A stretch of 64,000 nucleotides of DNA from contig WRAN01000006.1 of NCBI GenBank assembly GCA_009780185.1, positions 78,217 through 142,216 on the forward strand, in the 5' to 3' direction. The DNA comes from Defluviitaleaceae bacterium (lineage in GTDB: Bacteria; Bacillota; Clostridia; Lachnospirales; WQUN01). The notes under the pieces were generated by a model. That model was given only the letters and a program-made list of their open reading frames with translations. It had not been told where the DNA came from and searched no databases. Both the position numbers and the translations under genes were made by a program. Below are positions 44,523 through 52,974 of the stretch, one piece after another (the stretch's first letter is position 1; each line of letters starts with the position of its first letter).

Positions 44523-46031
44523 ATGAAATACACTAATCCCATAATACCAGGCTTTTACCCAGACCCAAGCATCTGTAAAAAAGGAGATGACTACTACCTA
44601 GTCACATCCTCATTCGAGTTCTTCCCGGGTGTGCCCATCTTCCACTCAAAAGACCTAGTAAACTGGAAGCAAATAGGCCACTGTCTAACCCGCAAAAGCC
44701 AACTAGACCTAGAAAATATACCCGCATCCAAGGGTATCTACGCCGCAACCATCCGCTACAACCCACATGATGACCTATTTTATATGGTAACTACCAACGT
44801 GACTAAGATAGGTAACTTTTATGTATCCGCCAAAGACCCGGCAGGCCCATGGTCAGAACCTGTGTTAGTAGACCAGGGCGGTATAGACCCTTCTTTTTAC
44901 TTTGAAGACGATGGAACTGCCCATTTTATTTCCAACGCACGGGATAGAAGCGTCCACAAGGCAGGCTTTTTGATGGGGCCCATTAACCTGCAAACCGGTG
45001 AATTTACAAGTCCGCCAGTCCCATTGTGGGGCGGTATAGGCCAAAACGCCCCGGAAGCCCCCCATATCTACAAGCGAAACGGCTGGTACTACCAACTAAT
45101 AGCAGAAGGCGGAACAGAGCTTAACCACATGGTAACCATAGCCCGAAGCCGCGAGCTTTACGGACATTACGAGCCATTTCCAATGAACCCGATACTGACC
45201 CACCAAAACCAAAAAGGCCACTTAATACAAGCCACAGGCCACGCCGACCTAATAGAAGATGACCAAGGACGCTGGTGGGCAGTATTCTTAGGATACCGTC
45301 AAACCCATCAATACTTCCACCACTTGGGCCGGGAAACCTTCTTAGCCCCGGTAGAATGGGTCGATGACTGGCCGATAATAAACGGCGGCAAAGCCATAGA
45401 AATAGAAATGGAACATGATTATAACCATGATGTAGTGCAAAGACCAAAAACCGCTTACACCACAGGCCTAAAATCCTGGGATATGAACTGGGTATACCTA
45501 CGCAACCCAGACCAGTCCTGTTACGACTTCACCGAAAAAGGCTTAGTTTTATCAGGCAACGAATATACACTCTCTGATATAGCTAATCCCGCGTTTTTGG
45601 GAATCCGTCAGCCTCATCTCACAGGCAAAGCCGAATTTGAAATGGAGCTTCTCCCAGATTCCAAAGGTGAAGCAGGCGTATCCGTTTTCTATAAGTTCGA
45701 CGCCCACTTCGATATTTTCATGACTCGCGAAGGCAAAAAGAACTACCTATGCTTCCGCAAGGTAGTGGGAGATATTGTCCATCTGGAAAAGAAAATACCA
45801 ACCAAGACCAACAATATAACGATTAAAATCTGCGCAAAACCCTTGGAATACTGTTTCTGCGCAAAAGTGGACGGCAAAAAAGTATACTTAGGCAAAGGCC
45901 TAACCCGCCATGTATCCACAGAAGCCCACGAGCTAGGCTTTACCGGTGTGTTCTATGCCTTATATGCCAGTGGTGTAGGCAGCAAAGCCCTATTTGCAAG
46001 TGCGAAAATATCCCAAGGTGAGCAAGATTGA
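44523..46031 (+). CDS. GH43 family beta-xylosidase/alpha-arabinofuranosidase
   Basis: An intracellular glycosidase of 502 residues, without signal peptide. The second of two adjacent ATGs (44523) is preferred because MKYTNPIIPGFYPDPSI aligns with known XynB starts and is 7 bases from AAAGGTG. The five-bladed propeller holds the general base Asp in FYPDPSIC, the pKa modulator Asp in GGIDPSFYFEDDG, and the acid Glu near QNAPEAPHIYKRNGWYYQLI. A C-terminal lectin-like sandwich (GH43 C2) starts near residue 315. It probably releases xylose or arabinose from xylan oligomers. Confidence 0.92.
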   Translation: MKYTNPIIPGFYPDPSICKKGDDYYLVTSSFEFFPGVPIFHSKDLVNWKQIGHCLTRKSQLDLENIPASKGIYAATIRYNPHDDLFYMVTTNVTKIGNFYVSAKDPAGPWSEPVLVDQGGIDPSFYFEDDGTAHFISNARDRSVHKAGFLMGPINLQTGEFTSPPVPLWGGIGQNAPEAPHIYKRNGWYYQLIAEGGTELNHMVTIARSRELYGHYEPFPMNPILTHQNQKGHLIQATGHADLIEDDQGRWWAVFLGYRQTHQYFHHLGRETFLAPVEWVDDWPIINGGKAIEIEMEHDYNHDVVQRPKTAYTTGLKSWDMNWVYLRNPDQSCYDFTEKGLVLSGNEYTLSDIANPAFLGIRQPHLTGKAEFEMELLPDSKGEAGVSVFYKFDAHFDIFMTREGKKNYLCFRKVVGDIVHLEKKIPTKTNNITIKICAKPLEYCFCAKVDGKKVYLGKGLTRHVSTEAHELGFTGVFYALYASGVGSKALFASAKISQGEQD

Positions 46032-46384
46032 TTAAGCGTTTTTTGCTCATGGCCTGGGGTGCTGGGATGATGTCTTTTTTTCTGGCTTACTCCCTAAGCG
46101 CCGGCTTTGTTGTAACTGGGGTAGGGATTGGGCTGTTTGCTACAGCATCTGCCCCACCGCCTGAGTTCTTCGGCGAAGGGAAGGCTAATAAGCGAAAGAA
46201 TCAGGTTTGTTTCTTTTTTCTCAATGCCTTATTAGGTATGATATTGTGCTTTTGTATATCTTGGATATGGCCATTTATATTTACTTGGGATATGGAGCCA
46301 ATATTCTTCGGCTTGGTTTACGGTGTGCTCCATGTAGCAATTACATTTACATTAAATTGGATTTGGGGCTATGTGAAAACATAG
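46028..46384 (+). CDS. Small membrane protein of unknown function
   Basis: A 118-residue protein starting at TTG 46028, which overlaps the GH43 stop by 4 bases and has AAGGTGAG upstream. Four hydrophobic segments are visible: LLMAWGAGMMSFFLAYSLSA (5-25), a second at 27-40, VCFFFLNALLGMILCFCISW (59-80) and a last near 88-112. A charged loop (GEGKANKRKN) separates the pairs. No family is recognised. It precedes the GTPase gene by 69 bases and might be the membrane partner of that cluster. Confidence 0.65.
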   Translation: MIKRFLLMAWGAGMMSFFLAYSLSAGFVVTGVGIGLFATASAPPPEFFGEGKANKRKNQVCFFFLNALLGMILCFCISWIWPFIFTWDMEPIFFGLVYGVLHVAITFTLNWIWGYVKT

Positions 46385-46422
46385 TCCTTTTTTTGTGCTA
46401 AAATGAAACAGAGATTTAATGC

Positions 46423-46433
46423 GGGCAGCGCCC
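46423..46433 (+). repeat. GC hairpin just upstream of the GTPase ribosome site
   Basis: GGGC-AGC-GCCC followed by TCATTTAAAAGGAG; same design as at 6221 and 40322. Confidence 0.55.
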
Positions 46434-46453
46434 TCATTTAAAAGGAGTTTCTA

Positions 46454-47710
46454 ATGGGATTATTTAAAAAGAAAAAACTAGCCATAGAAAAGGCCAAAAT
46501 AGAAAAAACCCACGAAATCATATGCTTGTACTGCTTCCGTAACTTCAACCACGATAGGGTACTCTTTCGTGCTGTAAGCGCCATCGACTCGGAGGGTTAT
46601 CGTGCTGCGATAGATCATCCGTTAGACGAATATCGTGCCCGCTTTTTTATGGGTTCGCTAGGGGAGCTTCCAGTAGTATTGGACCCAGACGAAGTAGGAG
46701 AGGCAAATAAAGGTTATCTGCGTGGTATTCTCTCCTCATTAAAAGATAGCCATGGCAACACCTCAACTAAGCGTCTATGTCCTTATTGCCATAACGATGT
46801 GCCCGCCATTGCGGGCTTTGCACCCAGTACGATAATCTCAATAATAGGCGCCCCCGGTGCAGGGAAATCCGTATACCTAACCAGTCTAATCCACACATTA
46901 AAATCCGTAACTTCCCATAATTTTGATGTGTTTTGCACCCCAATATCCAACGAAATGGGACGCAAGTTCAAATTCGAATACGAAGACCCACTGTTGGATA
47001 CCGGATATTTGGCAGACTCAACTCAAAAGCAGCAAGAGCCTCTAATCTTTACATTCTCTTTTGCCGATGGCACCAAGCCAGAGATAAATATCGCTTTTTT
47101 TGATATTGTTGGCGAAGGCAGGGCTAACCTTGAGTACCTGGAAATTTTCGCCGCACATGTGCGCAATTCTTCAGGGGTAATGTTTATGGTAGACCCGCAG
47201 CAATTTCGCCCTATATCCCGCAGAATCCACATGATGAACCAAATGAACTACGATATCGGCGCCTCACGTGAGCCTGCGGAGGTTTTAAGCACCCTTGTAG
47301 AAAACTATATCTATAAACAATCCAATGGTATTTCCAATATCCCCACAGCAGTAGTGCTAACCAAAACCGACCTACTGGAAGCCATAAGCTACGAAGGGGA
47401 TTATATTCGCCCAAGAAGCAATGTGTTTTCCCGCTATACCCATCAAGATCACTTAAATCTAACCCAAACGGATATCGTCAACTACGAGATAGATGAATTT
47501 ATTCAGCGCATTGATCCTAACTTCCGCAATGCCCTGCAGCGACGCTTTGCACATCTTGGGATGTTCGGGGTTTCGTCTGTTGGGACTAATCCCGACGCGA
47601 TTAATCAGCGGTTGGCTCAGTTTGCCCCGGTTAGAGTGGATGAGCCTTTCTTGTGGTTGCTATATAAGCTGGGCTATGTTGAAGGATTTTATGAAGGTGC
47701 GAGACTGTAA
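46454..47710 (+). CDS. Zinc-finger P-loop GTPase, DO-GTPase/TRAFAC type
   Basis: A 418-residue soluble protein. The N-terminus has two CxxC pairs, CLYC (residues 24-27) and CPYC (near 111), forming a probable zinc ribbon interrupted by about 80 residues. A GTPase domain follows: P-loop IIGAPGAGKSVYLTSLIHTL, a Walker-B-like INIAFFDIVGEG, and the base-specificity motif AVVLTKTD. This fits the 'double-GTPase'/TRAFAC-clade families described in NTP-dependent conflict and signalling systems. AAAGGAG precedes the ATG. Its stop overlaps the response-regulator start, so it is translationally coupled to a two-component pair. Its precise role is unknown. Confidence 0.7.
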   Translation: MGLFKKKKLAIEKAKIEKTHEIICLYCFRNFNHDRVLFRAVSAIDSEGYRAAIDHPLDEYRARFFMGSLGELPVVLDPDEVGEANKGYLRGILSSLKDSHGNTSTKRLCPYCHNDVPAIAGFAPSTIISIIGAPGAGKSVYLTSLIHTLKSVTSHNFDVFCTPISNEMGRKFKFEYEDPLLDTGYLADSTQKQQEPLIFTFSFADGTKPEINIAFFDIVGEGRANLEYLEIFAAHVRNSSGVMFMVDPQQFRPISRRIHMMNQMNYDIGASREPAEVLSTLVENYIYKQSNGISNIPTAVVLTKTDLLEAISYEGDYIRPRSNVFSRYTHQDHLNLTQTDIVNYEIDEFIQRIDPNFRNALQRRFAHLGMFGVSSVGTNPDAINQRLAQFAPVRVDEPFLWLLYKLGYVEGFYEGARL

Positions 47711-48363
47711 TGGAACGCATATTACTTGTAGAAGATGATGCCATCATAGCTTCCGGGCTAGTGTATGCCTTAGAGCAAGCCGGATATGGCGTAGTTCATG
47801 CAAAGGACATAAAATCTGCGCGGGACGAGACAGAGGTCTTTGATTTGGCAATACTTGATGTAGGGTTGCCTGACGGAACCGGATTTGATTTGGTAGAAGG
47901 GCTAAAGGGTAAGGGAACCTCCATAATTTTCCTAACGGCAGTGGATGATGAAGGCAATATTATCAAAGCCTTTGAAGGAGGCGCTGAGGATTATGTAACT
48001 AAGCCCTTCCGCTTAGGGGAGCTAATGGCACGGGTAAAAGCTGTGCTTCGCCGCCGGGGCGGACAGGTGGATTCCATGAATCTTGGTCAGGTAACCGTGA
48101 ACCCAGTCGAGGGTAAGGCCTATATTGGCACAGTCCCATTAGAGCTAACCGCCTTGGAATACCGTCTTCTTCTGACCTTCACAAATAACAAAAATCAAAT
48201 CTTAGCCCGCGAGCAAATACTAAGCCAAATATGGGATTCCGCCGGGATTTTTGTGGAAGATAACACCCTAACCGTATACATCAAGCGTCTACGAGACAAG
48301 TTGGGTACCGCCGCAAATATAGAAACAGTAAGGGGAATGGGATATCGTGCCAATGATAATTAG
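47710..48363 (+). CDS. OmpR/PhoB-type response regulator
   Basis: A 217-residue regulator. The receiver domain has the acidic pair in LLVEDDAII, the phospho-acceptor Asp in DLAILDVGLPDGTG and the Lys in YVTKPFRLGEL. The C-terminal winged helix is seen in LELTALEYRLLLTFTNNKNQ, EQILSQIWDSAGIFVEDNTL and VYIKRLRDKLG. It begins one base before the end of the GTPase gene and overlaps the histidine-kinase gene by 17 bases, so the three are a tight unit. Target genes are unknown. Confidence 0.95.
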   Translation: MERILLVEDDAIIASGLVYALEQAGYGVVHAKDIKSARDETEVFDLAILDVGLPDGTGFDLVEGLKGKGTSIIFLTAVDDEGNIIKAFEGGAEDYVTKPFRLGELMARVKAVLRRRGGQVDSMNLGQVTVNPVEGKAYIGTVPLELTALEYRLLLTFTNNKNQILAREQILSQIWDSAGIFVEDNTLTVYIKRLRDKLGTAANIETVRGMGYRANDN

Positions 48364-49204
48364 CCGCAAAGAGATAGAATCCCTGTCAAAAGATATAAGA
48401 AGAATAATAGACGGCCAAGAAGTTGACCTCAGAGACAACTTAGAAGGCCGTCTTTCTATACTTAAAAATGATATCCACACACTGGCAGGCCGCTTGAATG
48501 AGGAATCAGCCAGTTTAAAAAAGGAGAAATCCGCAATGGCCAATACTTTAGCAGATATCTCCCATCAACTAAAAACTCCACTAACCGCCATGATAGTAAT
48601 GGTAGAACTATTAGAAACTGCTCCGTCTGATAAGCGTGCAGAATTCATATATAACTTAAAACAAGGTTTAACTCAAACTGAATGGCTTGCGAGCACCTTA
48701 TTAAAAATGGCAAAACTAGAATCAGGCACCGCCGCCCTAAACCCAGTATATATCCATGCATCTCACTTGCTGGATATAGCCCTATATCCCCTACACATCC
48801 TGTTAGATATCAAAGATCAAAAGGTGAATATAACTGGCGATTCCCAATTATACTGTGACAAGAACTGGACAGCCCAAGCTCTAACCAATATTATCAAAAA
48901 CGCATCAGAACATTCTCCCGAAGGCTGCGCTATAGAAGTAAATATATCCACAAACCCCATAAGCACCCAAATATCTATAACAGACCAAGGCCAAGGAATC
49001 CCCGATTCGCAAATAAAAGGCTTATTCAATCGCTTTGGCAATTCCCGCAAAGGCAACGGCATAGGTCTAGCTCTATCCTTGGCAATAATGCGAGAGCAAA
49101 ACGGTGATATAGAGGTGAAAGGCAGAAGCGACCACAAAGGCGCAACCTTCATATTAAAATTCTATCCACAGGCGCGTTCCCCCCGCGTTCCTCGTAAGAT
49201 GTAG
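48347..49204 (+). CDS. Soluble histidine kinase
   Basis: A 285-residue kinase starting at GTG 48347 (an ATG two codons later is possible). The phospho-acceptor His is in ADISHQLKTPLTAMIVMVE (H-box), the N-box in ALTNIIKNASEHSP, and the G-boxes in ISITDQGQGIP and GNGIGLALSLAIM. There is no membrane segment or sensor domain; the N-terminal 60 residues are a predicted coiled coil (RLSILKNDIHTLAGRLNEES). It must therefore sense something cytoplasmic or through a partner; the coupled GTPase and the small membrane protein upstream are candidates. Confidence 0.9.
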   Translation: MPMIISRKEIESLSKDIRRIIDGQEVDLRDNLEGRLSILKNDIHTLAGRLNEESASLKKEKSAMANTLADISHQLKTPLTAMIVMVELLETAPSDKRAEFIYNLKQGLTQTEWLASTLLKMAKLESGTAALNPVYIHASHLLDIALYPLHILLDIKDQKVNITGDSQLYCDKNWTAQALTNIIKNASEHSPEGCAIEVNISTNPISTQISITDQGQGIPDSQIKGLFNRFGNSRKGNGIGLALSLAIMREQNGDIEVKGRSDHKGATFILKFYPQARSPRVPRKM

Positions 49205-49261
49205 TAATGATTTTCCAAAAACCGCTTGAAGCGTGCGGATTTTTGAAAAATCAACTACATC
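49198..49261. repeat. 64-bp imperfect palindrome at the end of the kinase gene
   Basis: GATGTAGT (49198-49205) pairs with ACTACATC (49254-49261), GATTTT with AAAATC, and CAAAAACCGC-like arms close the centre. It includes the stop codon of the kinase gene and can act as a 3' stabiliser or weak terminator. The 19-bp dispersed repeat follows one base later. Confidence 0.65.
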
Positions 49262-49280
49262 TAACTGCGGTACGCAGTAT
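49262..49280. repeat. 19-bp dispersed repeat (copy 2)
   Basis: TAACTGCGGTACGCAGTAT, identical to 9677-9695. Confidence 0.7.
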
Positions 49281-49319
49281 ACCCGTTGACAATCACAAAA
49301 TTGTATAGTACCTTCCATA

Positions 49320-49338
49320 TGCGCAACAGTGTTGCGCA
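49320..49338 (+). promoter_or_regulatory. Dyad operator candidate before the LacI-family gene
   Basis: TGCGCAACA-G-TGTTGCGCA is a perfect 9-base dyad 23 bases before the regulator start, followed by TTTTTTG. It shares TGCG and GTTGCGC with the site at 50457-50474. Autoregulation by the LacI-family protein is inferred; it might alternatively be a terminator for the upstream unit. Confidence 0.5.
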
Positions 49339-49361
49339 TTTTTTGTGAAGGTGGCGATTTT

Positions 49362-50294
49362 ATGATTGATAATATTGCAAAAGCCCTAGGGGTCTCCAAA
49401 ACCACAGTATCTCGTGCAATAAGCGGTAATGGCCGAGTATCCGAAAAAACTCGTGAACGCATCCTTCGCTATACAGCTGAGATTGGCTATGTCCCCAATG
49501 CCGCCGCAAGCAATCTTGCCACCACCCGTACCCGCAATATTGCCTTCTCCATGCCATTAAACCGTGACGCCACCCGCTCTGCTTACTTCCTTGAGTGCTT
49601 CTTCGGTGTAAGCAAAATGGCTTCCACTGCTGCCTATGATGTAATAATGGTGGGTGATCGACTAGAGCAAATAAGCCGAATAATCCAAAGTCGTAAAGCC
49701 GATGGTATGGTACTAACCCGCCATATAATTGGCGACGCCGACTTAGAAAAACTAGCTCAATCAGGTATCCCTATAGTGCTAACAGGCGTAACCTTAGTCC
49801 CCAATATAATGCAAGTATTTTATGATTCAGTAGAAGCTTTCAAAGACCTAACCTGGCAACTCTTGGACCTATGGGTAGGCCCTGTAGGCTTAATTGTAAC
49901 CAACAAAGCCTATCCGGCAAATCAAGCCCGTGCCCAAGCATTCACAGACGCAGTCACCTCAAAAGATATGCCTAAGCCTCTAGTATCTTGGGATGCAGAC
50001 ACAGAAGAAGACATGATTGGCGCTTTCACATTTATGCTTAGCAAAGGCATAAAAAATATAATCTGCGGCGATGACGTAATATGCGCTACCCTACTCAATA
50101 TCACAAGTGACAATGACATAAACCTAGCCTCATTCCATGACAGTCACTATCTAAAAACCTTCCACCCGGAAATCCCGGTAGTAACTCTAGACCCGGGCCG
50201 CCTTGGAGATGTAGCATGCCAGAAGCTATTAAGCAAAATTAAAGGAATGGAAACGCCACTAACCACTCAACTGGATTACAAGTTTCGTTTATAG
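49362..50294 (+). CDS. LacI-family transcriptional regulator
   Basis: The start at 49362 (MIDNIAKALGVSKTTVSRAI) has AAGGTGG 7 bases upstream and places the helix-turn-helix at the very N-terminus, as in all LacI members; the hinge helix VPNAAASNLA follows. The 310 residues end in a periplasmic-binding-like ligand domain. It lies directly upstream of a sugar transporter and an arabinofuranosidase gene, so it probably represses them until an arabino- or xylo-oligosaccharide binds. Confidence 0.92.
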   Translation: MIDNIAKALGVSKTTVSRAISGNGRVSEKTRERILRYTAEIGYVPNAAASNLATTRTRNIAFSMPLNRDATRSAYFLECFFGVSKMASTAAYDVIMVGDRLEQISRIIQSRKADGMVLTRHIIGDADLEKLAQSGIPIVLTGVTLVPNIMQVFYDSVEAFKDLTWQLLDLWVGPVGLIVTNKAYPANQARAQAFTDAVTSKDMPKPLVSWDADTEEDMIGAFTFMLSKGIKNIICGDDVICATLLNITSDNDINLASFHDSHYLKTFHPEIPVVTLDPGRLGDVACQKLLSKIKGMETPLTTQLDYKFRL

Positions 50295-50356
50295 CAATAT
50301 TGGAACATCAGTGTCAAAATTAGCACATTATATAAGTTTAAATTTATTGCAATAAT

Positions 50357-50409
50357 AAAATAGCCTATCAAAATTGTAGAATATGCACAATTTTGGCAGG
50401 CTATTTTTG
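50357..50409 (+). terminator. Intrinsic terminator after the LacI-family gene
   Basis: AAAATAGCCT (50357-50366) pairs with AGGCTATTTT, with further inner pairing of CAAAATTGT and ACAATTTTG, ending in TTTTTG. Confidence 0.85.
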
Positions 50410-50456
50410 TTGATAATTACATATTGAATATGATGTAACATGATTGTAACATATAC

Positions 50457-50474
50457 TGCGAAAGCGGTTGCGCG
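50457..50474 (+). promoter_or_regulatory. LacI/CcpA-type operator before the transporter operon
   Basis: TGCGAAAGCGGTTGCGCG is an imperfect dyad with a central CG-type step, resembling LacI-family operators and cre sites. It lies about 100 bases before the binding-lipoprotein gene and shares bases with the regulator's own dyad at 49320-49338. Confidence 0.5.
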
Positions 50475-50575
50475 ATTTTTTGCGAATCTTTGCTTTCACA
50501 TTGTACATGTAAATGGCTTCATTTGTAGATAATGAAGTCTAAGGAATCCACATAATCATAGGAGGTTATGAAATT

Positions 50576-51964
50576 ATGAAAAAAGCACTACGTTTTACCG
50601 TGGTTATTGCTATCCTAGTTGCTCTTGCACTAGTAGTAGTGGCATGTCGTAATGACGAGCCAGAACCAGTAGCTACCCCAGAACCAACCCCAACCCCAGA
50701 GGCTCAAGCCGAAGCAACCCCAGAGCCAACTGAAGAGCCTGGTGACGAACCAGTAGATCAAGTAGAACTCACCTTTGCATGGTGGGGCGGCGACTTTAGA
50801 GCCGAGCAAACCCATTATGTTCTTGACATGTTCATCGAGCAATCAGATCAAGTAAGCTATATCCATCGTAGTGTTGCGTCATTTGCAGACTACTGGCCAA
50901 TGCTTGCAATCCAAGCCGCAGCCGGTACTCTTCCAGATGTAATGCAGCAAGACGTATCCCGTCTTCTTGAGTACCAAGCATCCAACCTGTTCACCAATAT
51001 GGCACCTTTCATTGCCGATGGTAGAATCAACCTTACCGATATTCCTCAGTCTGTAGTAGACGCGGGAACCATCGGTGGTGAAGTTATCGCTCTTCCAATC
51101 GGTATGAACGTAGCAGCTATGCTTTATAATGCTACTCTCCTTGAAGAATTAGGCCTAGAAGCTCCCCGTAACATGACTCTTGACCAATTTATCGAATTGG
51201 CAGAAACCATTTACGAAATGAGCGGCGTAAGAACCAACTGGGCACATAATGACCCAGCCAATCAAATGGAAGTTCATCTTCGCGCTCAAGGCGTAAACTT
51301 CTTTGAAGGCAATGGTCTTGGTGCAACAGCGGACCACTTTGTAGAGTTCTTTGCTACCATCGCAAGAGGTATCAACGATGGATGGCATATCCGCCCAGAG
51401 CATATTGCTGGCCGTGAGGGTGCAGAGCAAAACTCCATGTGGTACCCACCAGGTGACGAAAACGCCAATCTTAGAACCTGGAATACCCCAGTATGGTCCA
51501 ACATGCTTAACGGTTATCTTCATGATTCACCAGAAGATATGGAAATCGGTATGACCACCTATCCTTCAAACAACCCAATCGCAGGTAACTTTGGTCGTGC
51601 ATCTATGTTCCTTTCCATGACTTCTCACACCAACCACCCAGATGCAGCAGCTTCTCTTATCAGCTTCTGGATGAACAGCCTTGAAGCTCATGAGCATATG
51701 CTTGGTGAGCGTGGCGTTATTGTAAACCCAGTTATCGCCGCCGCTGTATATGACCAACTAGACGAAGGCCCACGCCGCCAAACCGAGTTTGTAGGCTGGG
51801 TAAACAATGGCAACTCTTCTCCATTCAACCCAACCCGTCCAGAAGGCGCTGCCGAAGTTATTGCAGAGCTTAACGACGTAAGAGATCAAGTAACTCATGG
51901 CAACATGACCCCAGAAGCCGCCGCCGAGCACTTCTATCAAGTAGCCAGCGGTATCCTTTGGTAA
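50576..51964 (+). CDS. Sugar-binding lipoprotein (family 1)
   Basis: A 462-residue extracellular solute-binding protein. The signal peptide (FTVVIAILVALALVVVAC) ends in a lipobox Cys at about residue 24, followed by a repetitive Pro/Glu/Thr linker (EPTPTPEAQAEATPEP) that tethers it to the wall-facing membrane. The mature fold begins at VELTFAWWGGDFR, typical of oligosaccharide-binding proteins. AGGAGG precedes the ATG. A terminator-like hairpin separates it from the permease genes, which would give more binding protein than permease. Confidence 0.92.
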   Translation: MKKALRFTVVIAILVALALVVVACRNDEPEPVATPEPTPTPEAQAEATPEPTEEPGDEPVDQVELTFAWWGGDFRAEQTHYVLDMFIEQSDQVSYIHRSVASFADYWPMLAIQAAAGTLPDVMQQDVSRLLEYQASNLFTNMAPFIADGRINLTDIPQSVVDAGTIGGEVIALPIGMNVAAMLYNATLLEELGLEAPRNMTLDQFIELAETIYEMSGVRTNWAHNDPANQMEVHLRAQGVNFFEGNGLGATADHFVEFFATIARGINDGWHIRPEHIAGREGAEQNSMWYPPGDENANLRTWNTPVWSNMLNGYLHDSPEDMEIGMTTYPSNNPIAGNFGRASMFLSMTSHTNHPDAAASLISFWMNSLEAHEHMLGERGVIVNPVIAAAVYDQLDEGPRRQTEFVGWVNNGNSSPFNPTRPEGAAEVIAELNDVRDQVTHGNMTPEAAAEHFYQVASGILW

Positions 51965-51993
51965 TAAATAAATTTCAATATCTGCTCTAATCT

Positions 51994-52031
51994 AAAAAAG
52001 GGGCTGTCTTCTAGCGAGATAGCCCCTTTTT
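51994..52031 (+). terminator. Internal attenuating terminator between binding protein and permease genes
   Basis: AAAAAGGGGCTGTCT pairs with AGATAGCCCCTTTTT (one wobble). It has the symmetrical A/T tails of a functional terminator but lies inside the operon, so read-through must supply the permeases. Confidence 0.8.
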
Positions 52032-52077
52032 GAACATATAGCAAATGGCTATAAATTTTGCAAGAAGGAGACTAACC

Positions 52078-52974
52078 GTGAGGGCAATCTATCACTTCCT
52101 TCGCAGAGATAATGTAGCGGCTATTATCTTTGTGCTACCCTTCGTCATTGGGCTTGTAGCATTTTTGCTGGTGCCAATGGCCATGAGTTTCTATTACTCA
52201 CTAACACGATTTAATATCCTTAGGCCACCGGAATTTATAGGCTTGGATAATTATAGGCGTATGCTTCAAGATGTAAGGCTTAGAGATTCAATGCAAGCCA
52301 CGTTCTATTTTGTATTTGTGTCCGTACCGCTACGCCTTGCATTTGCTCTAGGAATAGCTATGTTGCTGTTTAAGTCTACCAAGATGATGGGGATATATAG
52401 AGCCATGTACTATCTTCCATCTTTGCTAGGTGGCTCTGTGGCTGTGGCAATCCTATGGCGGCGTATGTTCTTTGTAACCGGAACTTTTAACAGTATCTTA
52501 GATGTATTCGGCCTTAATCGTAACTTTCCATGGCTTGGGGATGTTCGTACCGCTATCTGGACACTGATTTTATTGGCGGTATGGCAGTTTGGCTCTGCTA
52601 TGCTTATTTTCCTGGCGGGGCTCAAGCAAATACCAGACTCATATTACGAAGCGGCAAGCATTGACGGTGCCGGAAAATCTAGACAGTTCTTTCGTATTAC
52701 TTTACCCCTAATCACTCCAACTATTTTCTTTAATCTAATCATGCAAACTATCGGCGGATTCCTAACCTTTAACTCTGCCTTTATTATTACAGAAGGTGGG
52801 CCACTAGGGTCTACTAACTTCTTCGCCTTGTATATGTTTAACCATACCTTTGCCTGGAGTAATGCAGGTTATGCTGCTGCACTTGCGTGGTTTATGCTGT
52901 TGCTTCTTGCTATCTTGGCCAGTATTTTATTTATTACAAAGCGTTTTTGGGTATACGAAGGAGGGTTCTCCTAA
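52078..52974 (+). CDS. Sugar ABC permease, UgpA/MalF type
   Basis: The GTG at 52078 is chosen over an ATG at 52045 because AAGGAG lies exactly 7 bases before it. The 298-residue product has six membrane segments (for example AAIIFVLPFVIGLVAFLLVP) and the EAA loop YYEAASIDGAGKSRQFFRIT. The stop overlaps the next ATG by one base. With the next gene it forms the channel for the preceding binding protein; the ATPase is encoded elsewhere. Confidence 0.93.
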   Translation: MRAIYHFLRRDNVAAIIFVLPFVIGLVAFLLVPMAMSFYYSLTRFNILRPPEFIGLDNYRRMLQDVRLRDSMQATFYFVFVSVPLRLAFALGIAMLLFKSTKMMGIYRAMYYLPSLLGGSVAVAILWRRMFFVTGTFNSILDVFGLNRNFPWLGDVRTAIWTLILLAVWQFGSAMLIFLAGLKQIPDSYYEAASIDGAGKSRQFFRITLPLITPTIFFNLIMQTIGGFLTFNSAFIITEGGPLGSTNFFALYMFNHTFAWSNAGYAAALAWFMLLLLAILASILFITKRFWVYEGGFS

